Part shown: in pieces, positions 36,165 through 45,158 of the stretch
Layout: the number at the start of each line of letters is the position of its first letter
How positions within the stretch are numbered: the stretch's first letter is position 1
Source of the DNA: Melioribacteraceae bacterium
GTDB lineage: Bacteria; Bacteroidota; Ignavibacteria; Ignavibacteriales; Melioribacteraceae
Assembly: GCA_021647785.1 (NCBI GenBank)
Contig: JAKIUC010000031.1
Location: forward strand, 1-53,056
Length of the DNA: 53,056 nt
Direction of reading: 5' to 3'
The notes under the pieces: generated by a model
What the model saw: only the letters and a program-made list of their open reading frames with translations
The model's database searches: none
Told to the model about the DNA's origin: nothing
Translations under genes and position numbers: made by a program

Positions 36165-38492
36165 ATGCAAAAACAGTCCATAATAAGTAAAAATATCGTA
36201 ATAAAAATAGCACAAATTTTATTTCTACTATTTATTCTGTTTGATGTAAACTTTGCTCAAAAGAGTAATATTAAATCGATAGAATATAAAAACCAGTCGC
36301 TTAGGGAACTTGCAGATGAGTATCTTGGCAACCCTGATTATTGGGAGACCATTTTAAGATTTAATAATTTAGAATCAACTTCCAATCTTGAAGAGGGAAT
36401 GACACTTGAGATTCCTACAGGAATAGTTTCATCTACATTAGAGAAGATGGATGAAGCGAAGAGTAAAATTAGTGATGCAAATAGTAATGGTGCAAAAGTA
36501 TTAACTCCAGAATTAATTTCAGAAGCGGAAGTAAATCTTAACAAGGTAGTATCACTAAAGCAGCTTGGAAATTGGGATGCTGCCTTTGATACTATACACG
36601 ATGTTCTTAAGTTAGCTACAGAATCATTAGAGCAAGTGCTATTATTGAGAGAAAGTTCTGCTGATGCTGCAATTTCATTTGTGAAAGGAGATGTTGAAAA
36701 AAGAAAGCCTATTGAAAAACTTTGGAACGAGGCTGAATTATATTCAAAGTTATATGAAGCAGATAGAGCTAGAACCTTATCAAATTCTATAGCCGAAATT
36801 ACATTTATCGATTTGAGTAGAATTAGGTTGAACGAGAACTCACAAGCATTAATTCAACACACTCGAATTGATATTCTGAAAAACATAACGGAGACAAAAG
36901 TAAAACTTGTGAAAGGGGATGCTTTTGCATATCTGTTGAAAAGTCCGAAGAAAAAATTTGATATAGATATTCCTGGACTTAATGTTAAAATAAAATCTAG
37001 AAGTTTTTGGGTTGAGAAAGAGAGAGCTAAAACAAAGATTGCAAACTATGATGGAGAAATTGAACTTGCAACAAAAGATGTGACAGTAGTTGTTAAAGAG
37101 AATCAAGGTTCAATAATTCCAGATGGTGGTGTTCCTTCTGAACCAAAAAATTTACTACCTGCACCAGAATTATTATCTCCGGAAAATATGAAAAAGCATT
37201 TTGAAGATAGCATGCAATTTCATTGGGAAAGAGTTGATAGTGCAAAAAAGTATTGGTTTGAATTAGCAACGGATATATCATTTCAGCAAATTGTTTATTC
37301 AAACAAGAAAATTAAAAATAATAATATAGAAGTTACAGATATCTCACCAGGTGTTTATTATTGGCATGTTTGTTCCATTGATGAATTTGGTTTCCCAGGT
37401 AAATTTAGTAAACAAAACTATCTAATGATAAATGAAGATATTACAAAACCATTTCTAATTGTAGTTTCACCAAAAAATATGGATGTAACAAAATCGGAAT
37501 CAATTGTAGTTAAGGGAGAAAGTGAGGCAGGGCTTAAACTATATATAAATGAGCAGTTAGTGGAACTTGGCGAGAAAGGTAAGTTTACATCTGAAGTTAA
37601 ATTAAATGATGGCTTAAATAGAATTGACATTTTAAGTATAGATGAGAGTGGAAATAGAACAAACATTGTACGAACTGTTTTCTATGAATCTTCTGATAGA
37701 ATTCAAAATAAAATTACAAATAAAAATTTCATTTCTAACAGAAATCTATTTATTACAAATAATCGAGAGTTTCAACTAACCGGAAAAACACGCTCACTTT
37801 CTTATATTAAATTTTATTATAATAAGAATGAAGTAAATACATATGCAGATACAAATGGAAACTATTCACTTAAACTTGATAGGTTTAATGAAAGTACTGA
37901 CCTGACTCAAATAATAATTACACCTGCTGGATATTCAAAAACTTTTAAATACAAAATATTATTAGATGATAAAAAACCCACCCTAAAAATTACGAGTGCA
38001 ATTCCTAAGTTCACTAAAGATGTTTCGGTAAAACTTGAAGGTTCTATTGTTGATGAAGATTCCCTTTTTATCAATTCTGAACATATTGTTGTAATAAAAA
38101 ATAAGTTTGCTAAAACACTCAACTTAGTAGAAGGGAAAAATAGTTTTGATATTGTTGCAAAGGATATTGCTGAAAATATAGCAAGTAAAAGTATTACTAT
38201 AACAAAGGATTCCGTACCTCCGGAGTTGTTAGAACATAAGTTAGTAAGAAATTCAAAAAATAAAAGTGAATATTTACTAAGTGTAACAGCAACAGATATT
38301 TCAGGATTAACAAAGAGAGCAATAGTTACAATTAGTATTGATGGAGTTGAGAACGATATAATTCTAAAATTGACTAATGAAAGTCTCTATTCAAAAATAA
38401 TATTTGTGAACAAAAGTTCTTCAATAGTCTTTATTAAATATATACTACTCGAAGATTATCTTGGTAACAGTAAAAAATATACCATTAAATAA
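36165..38492 (+). CDS. exported LysM and FecR-like domain protein
   Basis: 775 residues. I chose ATG 36165 because it opens a typical signal peptide (IVIKIAQILFLLFILFDVNF-AQ); the frame extends to 35937 but that part translates an intergenic palindrome. Domains: LysM-like at about 38-86 (SLRELADEYLGNPDYWETIL, NLEEGMTLEIPTG), which binds peptidoglycan. A helical stretch follows (about 90-230). A FecR-like domain lies at about 235-310 (KLVKGDAFAYLLKSP ... GEIELATKDVTVVV). A fibronectin-like segment (FHWERVDSAKKYWFELAT, GVYYWHVCSIDEFG) and further beta-sandwich modules to the end (DGLNRIDILSIDESGN) complete it. It stops 1 base before the PKD gene. Probably periplasmic, tying the PKD protein or envelope to the cell wall; this role is inference. 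Confidence 0.82.
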   Translation: MQKQSIISKNIVIKIAQILFLLFILFDVNFAQKSNIKSIEYKNQSLRELADEYLGNPDYWETILRFNNLESTSNLEEGMTLEIPTGIVSSTLEKMDEAKSKISDANSNGAKVLTPELISEAEVNLNKVVSLKQLGNWDAAFDTIHDVLKLATESLEQVLLLRESSADAAISFVKGDVEKRKPIEKLWNEAELYSKLYEADRARTLSNSIAEITFIDLSRIRLNENSQALIQHTRIDILKNITETKVKLVKGDAFAYLLKSPKKKFDIDIPGLNVKIKSRSFWVEKERAKTKIANYDGEIELATKDVTVVVKENQGSIIPDGGVPSEPKNLLPAPELLSPENMKKHFEDSMQFHWERVDSAKKYWFELATDISFQQIVYSNKKIKNNNIEVTDISPGVYYWHVCSIDEFGFPGKFSKQNYLMINEDITKPFLIVVSPKNMDVTKSESIVVKGESEAGLKLYINEQLVELGEKGKFTSEVKLNDGLNRIDILSIDESGNRTNIVRTVFYESSDRIQNKITNKNFISNRNLFITNNREFQLTGKTRSLSYIKFYYNKNEVNTYADTNGNYSLKLDRFNESTDLTQIIITPAGYSKTFKYKILLDDKKPTLKITSAIPKFTKDVSVKLEGSIVDEDSLFINSEHIVVIKNKFAKTLNLVEGKNSFDIVAKDIAENIASKSITITKDSVPPELLEHKLVRNSKNKSEYLLSVTATDISGLTKRAIVTISIDGVENDIILKLTNESLYSKIIFVNKSSSIVFIKYILLEDYLGNSKKYTIK

Positions 38493-38493
38493 A

Positions 38494-41400
38494 ATGAAAA
38501 AGATTATGAAAATTAAGTTTTGGCAATTACTCAATATAGGTATTATGTTTATTGGCATCTCGGCTATTAGTGCCCAACAAAGTGTTAATTTTGTTACGTA
38601 CGGTGCTGAAGGAAACCCCAAAGAGGGTGATAACGATTTTAAACAAATATTTTTTATTAAGGTTGATGAAAATGCGGAAGACTCTTTTGGTGTTGAATTA
38701 TTTGATATTGATTGTGCAGGTGAAAATGACCAAGCCTTTAACCAGAACTATAATTCAGAATTTAGGTTCTCAATATTTGGAGGAAAGAGAGTATTTACAA
38801 GTAAATCTATTACTTTAGAATCTCCGAGAAGTACAGATTTATACAAAGGGAAGTTGATAAAAGAAATTTTTGTACGTGATGAATCTGAGTATGATGACAG
38901 ATGGATTCCGTTTGTGAATCTTAATAAAAGCCAAGGTGAATTTGTTGATGGAGCATATTACTTTAAGCTACTTGTTGAAGGTGTTTCTGGGGATGATGCG
39001 AATGTTTTTAATGTTAGAATTGTAAGTGAAAACAATGATAAAATTAAGATAATTAATTATGCACCAACAGTCCGTATTTTGCCAAGAATGGCTCCAATAC
39101 AACTTCGATTTAATTCTGGCGAAAACTTGAAGTTAATGGTAAAAAATTATGATGCTGATAGATTGAGTGTTTCGGTACAAACGCCATATCGTTCTGACTT
39201 AAAATTAAAGTCTTCTGGTGATGGTAATTGGAAATCTGATTTAGTTGAGTTAAAGATATTTGAAAAGAATGAGATTTGTGCAATTCAATTTGGACCTGGA
39301 GGGAAAAGAGTAAACGATGCAATATTTTCTATAAAGGATGAATTAGGAGATCCAATACCAATCAGTTTACCAATCTTAACAGAAGTGCCTAACTATAGAC
39401 CAGTAATTAGAAAAGAAATTATTAGAACAGAGGATTGTAATCTAATTATCTTTGATGCTAGCAAATCATACGATATTAGCAAAGAAAAAATTAGTGTGAA
39501 GTGGATTTTCCCAAATGGAGTAGTAAAGGATGGATTTCGTGAAGAAGTTCGCTTCCAAACTGCTGGGAAATATCCAATTATTTTAGCAATTAAAGATAAT
39601 TCCAATTCTGTTGAGTCTGGTATTTACGAAGAATTTGATATTATAATTAACGAGATACCCACTGCTATTGCTGGAGATGATATTCACAGAGTACCAAATA
39701 AGAAAGTATATTTTAATGGGTCCCTTTCATACGACCATGATGGAAAGATAAAAACTTACGAATGGGATTTTGGAGATGGAAGTAGTGGTAATGGAAAGAA
39801 AACATCTCATATTTATAGTGAGCCTGGTATATATAATGTTAAATTAAAAGTTACTGATAATTACGACGGTATTTGTAATAGCAATGTTGATTCGTTTTAT
39901 GTTATGATTAATGCTGCCCCCATTGCAAATGCAGGAGAAGATATCCATTGCTCCATTGGTGAAATAGTAAATTTTGATGGAAGCAAAAGCTATGACCCTG
40001 ATGGACATTTAATTTCATATCAGTGGAATTTTGATGATGACGAAAAAGGGTTGGGTAAAAATGTTTCCCACTCTTTCCAAAAGGGAGGTAAATATAATAT
40101 TACGTTAAAAGTAACTGATAATTCTTTAGCAGAAAATAAAACTTCTATAGATAATATGGTTGTTTGGGTTAACAATCCTCCCATCGCAAAAGCAGGAAAT
40201 GATGTTGAAATTGCTGTTGGGGAAGTTCTAACTTTAGATGCAAGTAACTCGAAAGATACAGATGGAGAGATTGCCGAGTATTTGTGGTCGAGCAGTAATC
40301 AGTTTGAAAAATCTGATAAAATTTTTTCACACACATTTCTAACACCTGGTAAATATGAAGTAAAATTAAAAATTAAAGACAACTCCGGAACAAAAAGCGA
40401 ATATGCTGAAGATATATTTACTGTTACAGTTAATGCACCTCCAATTGCTAATGCTGGTACTAATCGTTATCAGACCAACGCTGATGTTTTATTTGATGCC
40501 TCAAATTCTTCTGATTCAGATGGAGAGATAACAAAGTATCATTGGGATTTTGGAGATGGTTCATCAAGCAATTTGCAAAGTGTAAAACATTATTATAAGA
40601 ATAATGGTGAGTACAATGTTACTCTGACTGTTCAAGATAATTCGCCAGCATTAAATAACAGCACCACAACTGAAGTTAAAGTAATTATTAATGCTAAACC
40701 CATTGCGGATGCTGGTCCAAATAAGGTTGTTGCACCGAGCGAGGTTTTTAATATTTCAGCAAAAAACTCGATGGATATTGATGGAGATATTGTTAGTACT
40801 GACTGGTTTTTAGATAACAAGATAATTAGTAGCGAAAGTGATTTTAGTTTTTCGTTTGATGAATCAGGTTCATACAATATTCAGTTAAGAGTAGCAGATA
40901 ACTCCAATCACCCAGAGGCAATTGATTACGATAACTTAACCGTTGTAGTTAACAAATCTCCAACAATAATAATCAATGATTACTATAAAATTGCAGTTGG
41001 TGAAACAATTAATTTTGATGCATCAAAATCGTTTGATAGTGATGGAAAAATTACAAATTACGAATGGAGAATTGATAATAATGTAATAAGTAATAAAGCA
41101 AAATTAACCTATAAATTTGATAATGCTGGAACACATTACATTACTCTTTTTGTAACAGATAATTCAGATGTAAACAATTCCATTTCGGAAAAATCGATTG
41201 TAGTATATGTAAACAGTAGCCCAACAGTAAATTATATAAGTGATATTAATTCATGTAATAATTTAGTAACTCTTTCAGCTACAGAAGTATTTGACCAAGA
41301 TGGTGATATACTTGCCTTCACTTGGGATTTAGGTGATGGAACATTTGCTGTAGGTAGAGAAATAACCCATCTTTATAATACTGCTGGAAGTTACCCAATA

Positions 41401-43314
41401 TTATTAACCGTTGATGATGGACATAATCTTTCAAATTCTAAAACAACCGCTTATGCAAAAGTTAAAATAAACTCTGCTCCTATTGCTAACGCTGGTGTGG
41501 ATGAAATAATTTGTACTGGTGATATTGTTACTCTCGATGGCTCTAAATCATACGATGCTGATGGTGATTTACTAAAATACGAATGGGATTTTGGGGATAG
41601 TACTTTTGCAAGTGGTATTACTGTAAATAAAATTTACAATACTCCAGGGCTTTATTCTGTAAAATTAAAAGTTTCAGATAACTCAGGCTTGGAATGCAAT
41701 TATAGTTACGATACTAAAGTATTGAAGGTAGTTGAATCTCCAGTTGCATTTGCAGGGGAAGATATTATTGCATGTAGTGGCAAAGAAGTCTTTTTTGATG
41801 CCTATAAATCAACTGACTCGGATGGAATTGTTAATAGTTTTATCTGGGATTTTGGTGATGGCTCAAAGGGGAGTGGAGAGAAAACATCCCATGTTTATAA
41901 AGAAACTGGTCTTTATACTGTGATTTTAACAATAACTGGCGAGCAGGCTGGAGAGTGTGATAATGTTGATACTGACGAACTAATTGTTACAGTTAAAGAA
42001 GCTCCATTAGCTGAGTTTAGCTACCAAGACTCAATTGCAGTAAATAACATAATAAAGTTTGATGCTTCTCTTTCTGATGGACGTGGAAATGAAATTACGA
42101 ATTACTATTGGAATTTTGGTGATGGAACAATAGCTGATAGTGTTTTAGTTGAGCATAGTTTTGAAAATGCTGGAATTTACATAGTTGAACTTAAAGTTAA
42201 TACTGATAATAAATCTAATTGTAATTCTACTACAATTAAAAAAACTGTTTATGTAAACGATTCTCCAATTGCTATAGCTGAAAGTAATTTGTTTGCAGAT
42301 ATAAATAATGTATTAACATTTGATGCTACCAAATCTTATGATCCAAATGGTAAAATAACTCAGTACAATTGGAATTTTGGTGATGGAACAACCGAAGAAG
42401 GAATTAATGTTTTTCACAAATTTAATAAGTCCGGAAAGTATAAAGTTGTCCTAACCGTTAAAGATAATACCAATTTAAAAAATAATTCAGCAACACATAA
42501 ATTATTAGTTGAGGTTAATTCTCTTCCAACCGGTGAAATAGAATTACCTGAATATGGCTTTGTTGGTAATAGAATAGTGATTAGTGGAAAGGGAATAAAT
42601 GATATTGATGGGAAAATAGAAAGTATTGTATGGTCAATAGGAGAGTTTGTTGATTCTACCTCTATTAATTTGGAGCATATTTTTCAATCCTCTGGAAAAT
42701 ATGATGTTATATGTGAAATCACAGATGATAAAAATGCTACTACACAGCTAACTAAATCAATCATGATTTATGAGATTCCACGATTAACAATTACTGCTCC
42801 TAAAACCGTTTGCCTTGATGAGAAGATAAATCTTAAAGCAAGCTACACAATTGATAATTCAGATATTCTAATACCAATTGAATGGCATATGCCAAATGGT
42901 AGAATTATCAGTGGAGAAGAAATAACAACCACATTTAGTAAATCTGGGATTCAAAAAATTGAAGTTCTATTAACACATCCAAAAAACAAATCAGAAATTT
43001 TAATTAAAAAGGAATTTGAAATATTAGTCAATCAAGCTCCTATTGCTAAAATATCCGATATTAAAGAAACATTCATTGGTGGTGCTAACGATAATATTTT
43101 ATTTGATGCTTCCGATTCATACGATCCGGATGGAAATAAACTAACTTATAAATGGGATATGGACGATGGAAATAAATATGATGGCGTTAAAATATTTCAT
43201 ACATATCTGAAATCTGGAACTTATAAAGTTACACTTACAGTAAGTGATAATAAGGATTGTGGTAGCAGTAAAAGTATTATTAGTAAAACTATAATAGTTA
43301 CAAATCGAAAATAG
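38494..43314 (+). CDS. giant exported protein with about fifteen tandem PKD domains
   Basis: 1606 residues from ATG 38494, 1 base after the preceding stop (a TTG at 38461 would overlap it and place 11 residues before the signal). Signal peptide with core LLNIGIMFIGISAISAQ. An N-terminal beta-rich region (25-300) is unrecognised. Then, from about residue 300, a chain of about 15 PKD modules of 80-90 residues runs to the C-terminus, each showing P-x-A-x-AG(D/N), D(A/G)S-S-DxDG and WDFGDG(S/T) with variations (YEWDFGDGSS, YQWNFDDDE, FIWDFGDGS, YNWNFGDGT). There is no T9SS sorting domain, no enzyme domain and no membrane anchor. PKD arrays act as spacers or protein/glycan contacts at cell surfaces. 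Pairing with the LysM/FecR protein suggests a joint envelope structure. Confidence 0.9.
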   Translation: MKKIMKIKFWQLLNIGIMFIGISAISAQQSVNFVTYGAEGNPKEGDNDFKQIFFIKVDENAEDSFGVELFDIDCAGENDQAFNQNYNSEFRFSIFGGKRVFTSKSITLESPRSTDLYKGKLIKEIFVRDESEYDDRWIPFVNLNKSQGEFVDGAYYFKLLVEGVSGDDANVFNVRIVSENNDKIKIINYAPTVRILPRMAPIQLRFNSGENLKLMVKNYDADRLSVSVQTPYRSDLKLKSSGDGNWKSDLVELKIFEKNEICAIQFGPGGKRVNDAIFSIKDELGDPIPISLPILTEVPNYRPVIRKEIIRTEDCNLIIFDASKSYDISKEKISVKWIFPNGVVKDGFREEVRFQTAGKYPIILAIKDNSNSVESGIYEEFDIIINEIPTAIAGDDIHRVPNKKVYFNGSLSYDHDGKIKTYEWDFGDGSSGNGKKTSHIYSEPGIYNVKLKVTDNYDGICNSNVDSFYVMINAAPIANAGEDIHCSIGEIVNFDGSKSYDPDGHLISYQWNFDDDEKGLGKNVSHSFQKGGKYNITLKVTDNSLAENKTSIDNMVVWVNNPPIAKAGNDVEIAVGEVLTLDASNSKDTDGEIAEYLWSSSNQFEKSDKIFSHTFLTPGKYEVKLKIKDNSGTKSEYAEDIFTVTVNAPPIANAGTNRYQTNADVLFDASNSSDSDGEITKYHWDFGDGSSSNLQSVKHYYKNNGEYNVTLTVQDNSPALNNSTTTEVKVIINAKPIADAGPNKVVAPSEVFNISAKNSMDIDGDIVSTDWFLDNKIISSESDFSFSFDESGSYNIQLRVADNSNHPEAIDYDNLTVVVNKSPTIIINDYYKIAVGETINFDASKSFDSDGKITNYEWRIDNNVISNKAKLTYKFDNAGTHYITLFVTDNSDVNNSISEKSIVVYVNSSPTVNYISDINSCNNLVTLSATEVFDQDGDILAFTWDLGDGTFAVGREITHLYNTAGSYPILLTVDDGHNLSNSKTTAYAKVKINSAPIANAGVDEIICTGDIVTLDGSKSYDADGDLLKYEWDFGDSTFASGITVNKIYNTPGLYSVKLKVSDNSGLECNYSYDTKVLKVVESPVAFAGEDIIACSGKEVFFDAYKSTDSDGIVNSFIWDFGDGSKGSGEKTSHVYKETGLYTVILTITGEQAGECDNVDTDELIVTVKEAPLAEFSYQDSIAVNNIIKFDASLSDGRGNEITNYYWNFGDGTIADSVLVEHSFENAGIYIVELKVNTDNKSNCNSTTIKKTVYVNDSPIAIAESNLFADINNVLTFDATKSYDPNGKITQYNWNFGDGTTEEGINVFHKFNKSGKYKVVLTVKDNTNLKNNSATHKLLVEVNSLPTGEIELPEYGFVGNRIVISGKGINDIDGKIESIVWSIGEFVDSTSINLEHIFQSSGKYDVICEITDDKNATTQLTKSIMIYEIPRLTITAPKTVCLDEKINLKASYTIDNSDILIPIEWHMPNGRIISGEEITTTFSKSGIQKIEVLLTHPKNKSEILIKKEFEILVNQAPIAKISDIKETFIGGANDNILFDASDSYDPDGNKLTYKWDMDDGNKYDGVKIFHTYLKSGTYKVTLTVSDNKDCGSSKSIISKTIIVTNRK

Positions 43315-43434
43315 GAGCAATTATGTAACAATTGCTAAAAACTTAGAATAATTTTTTATTCAACAATCCAAATATTTGTTCTCACTTAAAGAACTTTTTG
43401 CTATATTTAATTTCTGATAAAAAGCAAAAGGCAA

Positions 43435-43731
43435 ATGAAGAGAATTATAGCAAAAAAGACTTTACGAGACTATTGGGAAAAGCACGCAGAGAGTGAACAA
43501 TATTTGAAAACTTGGTATGAGACAGCCAAGAATTCAAATTGGTTAAATCCAAACGATATAAAGAAAACTTATGCAAATGCAAGTATTTTACAAGACAACA
43601 GAGTTGTCTTCAATATAAAAAGAAACTCTTATAGATTAATTGTAAAATTCAATCATCAAAGGCAATGGGCTTTTATTCGTTTTGTTGGCACTCACGCAGA
43701 ATACGACAAAATAAATGCAGAAACAATTTAA
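43435..43731 (+). CDS. higB: HigB-type mRNA interferase toxin
   Basis: 98 residues, RelE-like fold of the HigB group: KTLRDYWEKHAESEQYLKTW, ASILQDNRVVFNIKRNSYRL and the signature end WAFIRFVGTHAEYDKINAETI. Family members cut mRNA on the ribosome. The antitoxin HigA starts 12 bases downstream, the reverse of the usual antitoxin-first order and typical for HigBA. The 120 bases before it contain a small hairpin after the PKD gene (arms 43316-43322 and 43330-43336). Confidence 0.93.
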   Translation: MKRIIAKKTLRDYWEKHAESEQYLKTWYETAKNSNWLNPNDIKKTYANASILQDNRVVFNIKRNSYRLIVKFNHQRQWAFIRFVGTHAEYDKINAETI

Positions 43732-43743
43732 CGGTAAACTAGA

Positions 43744-44112
43744 ATGAACATAAAGCCAATAAAAACAGAGAAAGATTACACAAAAGCATTAAAAAGACTT
43801 GAAGATATATTTGATGCATCTCATAAATCAGAAGATGGTGACGAAGCAGAAATATTATCTGTATTAATTGAAAACTATGAAAATCATCATTATCCAATAG
43901 AAGCCCCAGACCCAATTGAAGCAATTAAAATTAGGATGGAAGAATTAGAATTAAAACAAAAAGATTTAATTGGTGTGATAGGTGGTAAAAGTAGAGTTTC
44001 AGAAGTGCTGAATAAAAAGAAAAAATTAACAGTTGATATGATAAGGAAATTAGAAGATTTATTGCAATTATCTGCTTCAGTATTGGTAGCTAATTATCAA
44101 CTAACAAAATAA
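43744..44112 (+). CDS. higA: HigA-type antitoxin with helix-turn-helix
   Basis: 122 residues. N-terminal toxin-binding part (IKTEKDYTKALKRLEDIFDA by homology of pattern, HHYPIEAPDPIEAIKIRM). C-terminal HTH (about 65-115: LKQKDLIGVIGGKSRVSEVL, KLTVDMIRKLEDLL). It neutralises HigB and represses the operon. The gap after it (44113-44337) holds no gene I can support; a 34-codon frame from about 44208 is not convincing. Confidence 0.93.
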   Translation: MNIKPIKTEKDYTKALKRLEDIFDASHKSEDGDEAEILSVLIENYENHHYPIEAPDPIEAIKIRMEELELKQKDLIGVIGGKSRVSEVLNKKKKLTVDMIRKLEDLLQLSASVLVANYQLTK

Positions 44113-44337
44113 TTACTTCCTCTAACTTTTAACATACAAGGTTAGAGCGTGATAACGTTTTTTTTTGCAAATTATTGGATATACGAAGAAGAGTTCCTGC
44201 TTAAAATGTGTATAACACTGCAGAGATACACCCTTCAAGAAGAAGTAATATCAACTCTGGCAAAAGCTAATCATAATTTTAGTTTAAATCATAAATCAAA
44301 AGTATTTTAAGGAAGCAAAATAGATAGGTAGTTAGTA

Positions 44338-44565
44338 ATGGTAATAGATTTAATTGTTACAATAGAAGAAGATGGATATAGTGCTGAAGTGCCTTCTTTA
44401 AAAGGATGCGAAAGTTGGGCACATTCTGAAGATGAAGCTATTGCAAATACTATTGAGTTAACTCGGTTTTATGCAAATATTGATGCTGATATTGAAATTA
44501 AAATTGACTTAGCAAGGCGTAGTAAAAAGAAAAAGGTTTATAAAATAATATTTAAAAAAGAATAA
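44338..44565 (+). CDS. HicB-like small protein
   Basis: 75 residues. The N-terminal 40 (IDLIVTIEEDGYSAEVPSL, GCESWAHSEDEAIANTIE) fit the HicB partial RNase H-like fold, the antitoxin of HicA. There is no HicA toxin gene next to it and no C-terminal DNA-binding domain; the tail is strongly basic (LARRSKKKKVYKIIFKK). The next gene, a TrmH-type RNA methyltransferase, starts 2 bases after its stop. It may therefore have an RNA-linked role rather than acting as an antitoxin (inference). Confidence 0.7.
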   Translation: MVIDLIVTIEEDGYSAEVPSLKGCESWAHSEDEAIANTIELTRFYANIDADIEIKIDLARRSKKKKVYKIIFKKE

Positions 44566-44567
44566 TT

Positions 44568-45158
44568 TTGCAAAAATTCAAAACAGAAAAAAGATTAAAT
44601 AAAATAAGAAAAGTTGTAAAGCAGCGGCAGCACTCTCTAAAAGTTGTATTGGAGGATATTCATGACCCGCATAATGTTAGTGCAATTTATAGAACATGCG
44701 ATTCTGTAGGTGTTGTGCAGGCTACACTTTTATATAACAAAGAGAAATTTCCTAAAATAAGTAGGGTATCTTCATCATCAGCTAATAAGTGGGTCGAGTC
44801 TGAAAGATACGAATCAACTAAAGATTGTTTTAATGCTTTACAAAAAAATGGATTTAAAATCTATGCAAGTAAAATAGATGAACATGCAAAAAATTTATAT
44901 GAGTTAGATTTAACTGAAAAAGTTGCCATAGTTATGGGGAATGAACACAGAGGAATATCGGATGAAGTTGCAGAACTGGCAGATGAAATATTTTATATAC
45001 CAATGCGTGGTATGATTCAAAGCCTTAATGTATCGGTAGCTGCGGCTGTTACGCTCTACGAAGCCCAACGCCAGCGTGCAGAAAAAGGAATGTATGAAAC
45101 ATCAGAATTAAGTGATGATGAATTGGAGAAAAAAATTGATAAGTGGTGCGAAAAATGA
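44568..45158 (+). CDS. trmH: SpoU/TrmH-family RNA 2'-O-methyltransferase
   Basis: 196 residues, TTG start 2 bases after the HicB-like gene. SPOUT motifs: 1 LEDIHDPHNVSAIYRTCDSVGV with the catalytic Arg, 2 KVAIVMGNEHRGISDEV, 3 IPMRGMIQSLNVSVAAAVTLYE. The short form without an N-terminal RNA-binding domain fits TrmH, which methylates G18 of tRNA. A related target cannot be excluded. Its TGA overlaps the aroA start. Confidence 0.9.
   Translation: MQKFKTEKRLNKIRKVVKQRQHSLKVVLEDIHDPHNVSAIYRTCDSVGVVQATLLYNKEKFPKISRVSSSSANKWVESERYESTKDCFNALQKNGFKIYASKIDEHAKNLYELDLTEKVAIVMGNEHRGISDEVAELADEIFYIPMRGMIQSLNVSVAAAVTLYEAQRQRAEKGMYETSELSDDELEKKIDKWCEK

Noticed and set aside
38494-43314. PKD protein as a T9SS cargo
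   Set aside because: The C-terminus ends within the last PKD module (KTIIVTNRK) and has no sorting domain.
44208-44312. 34-codon frame between higA and the HicB-like gene, as a possible HicA remnant
   Set aside because: No HicA motif (no GSH-type site) and no ribosome site.
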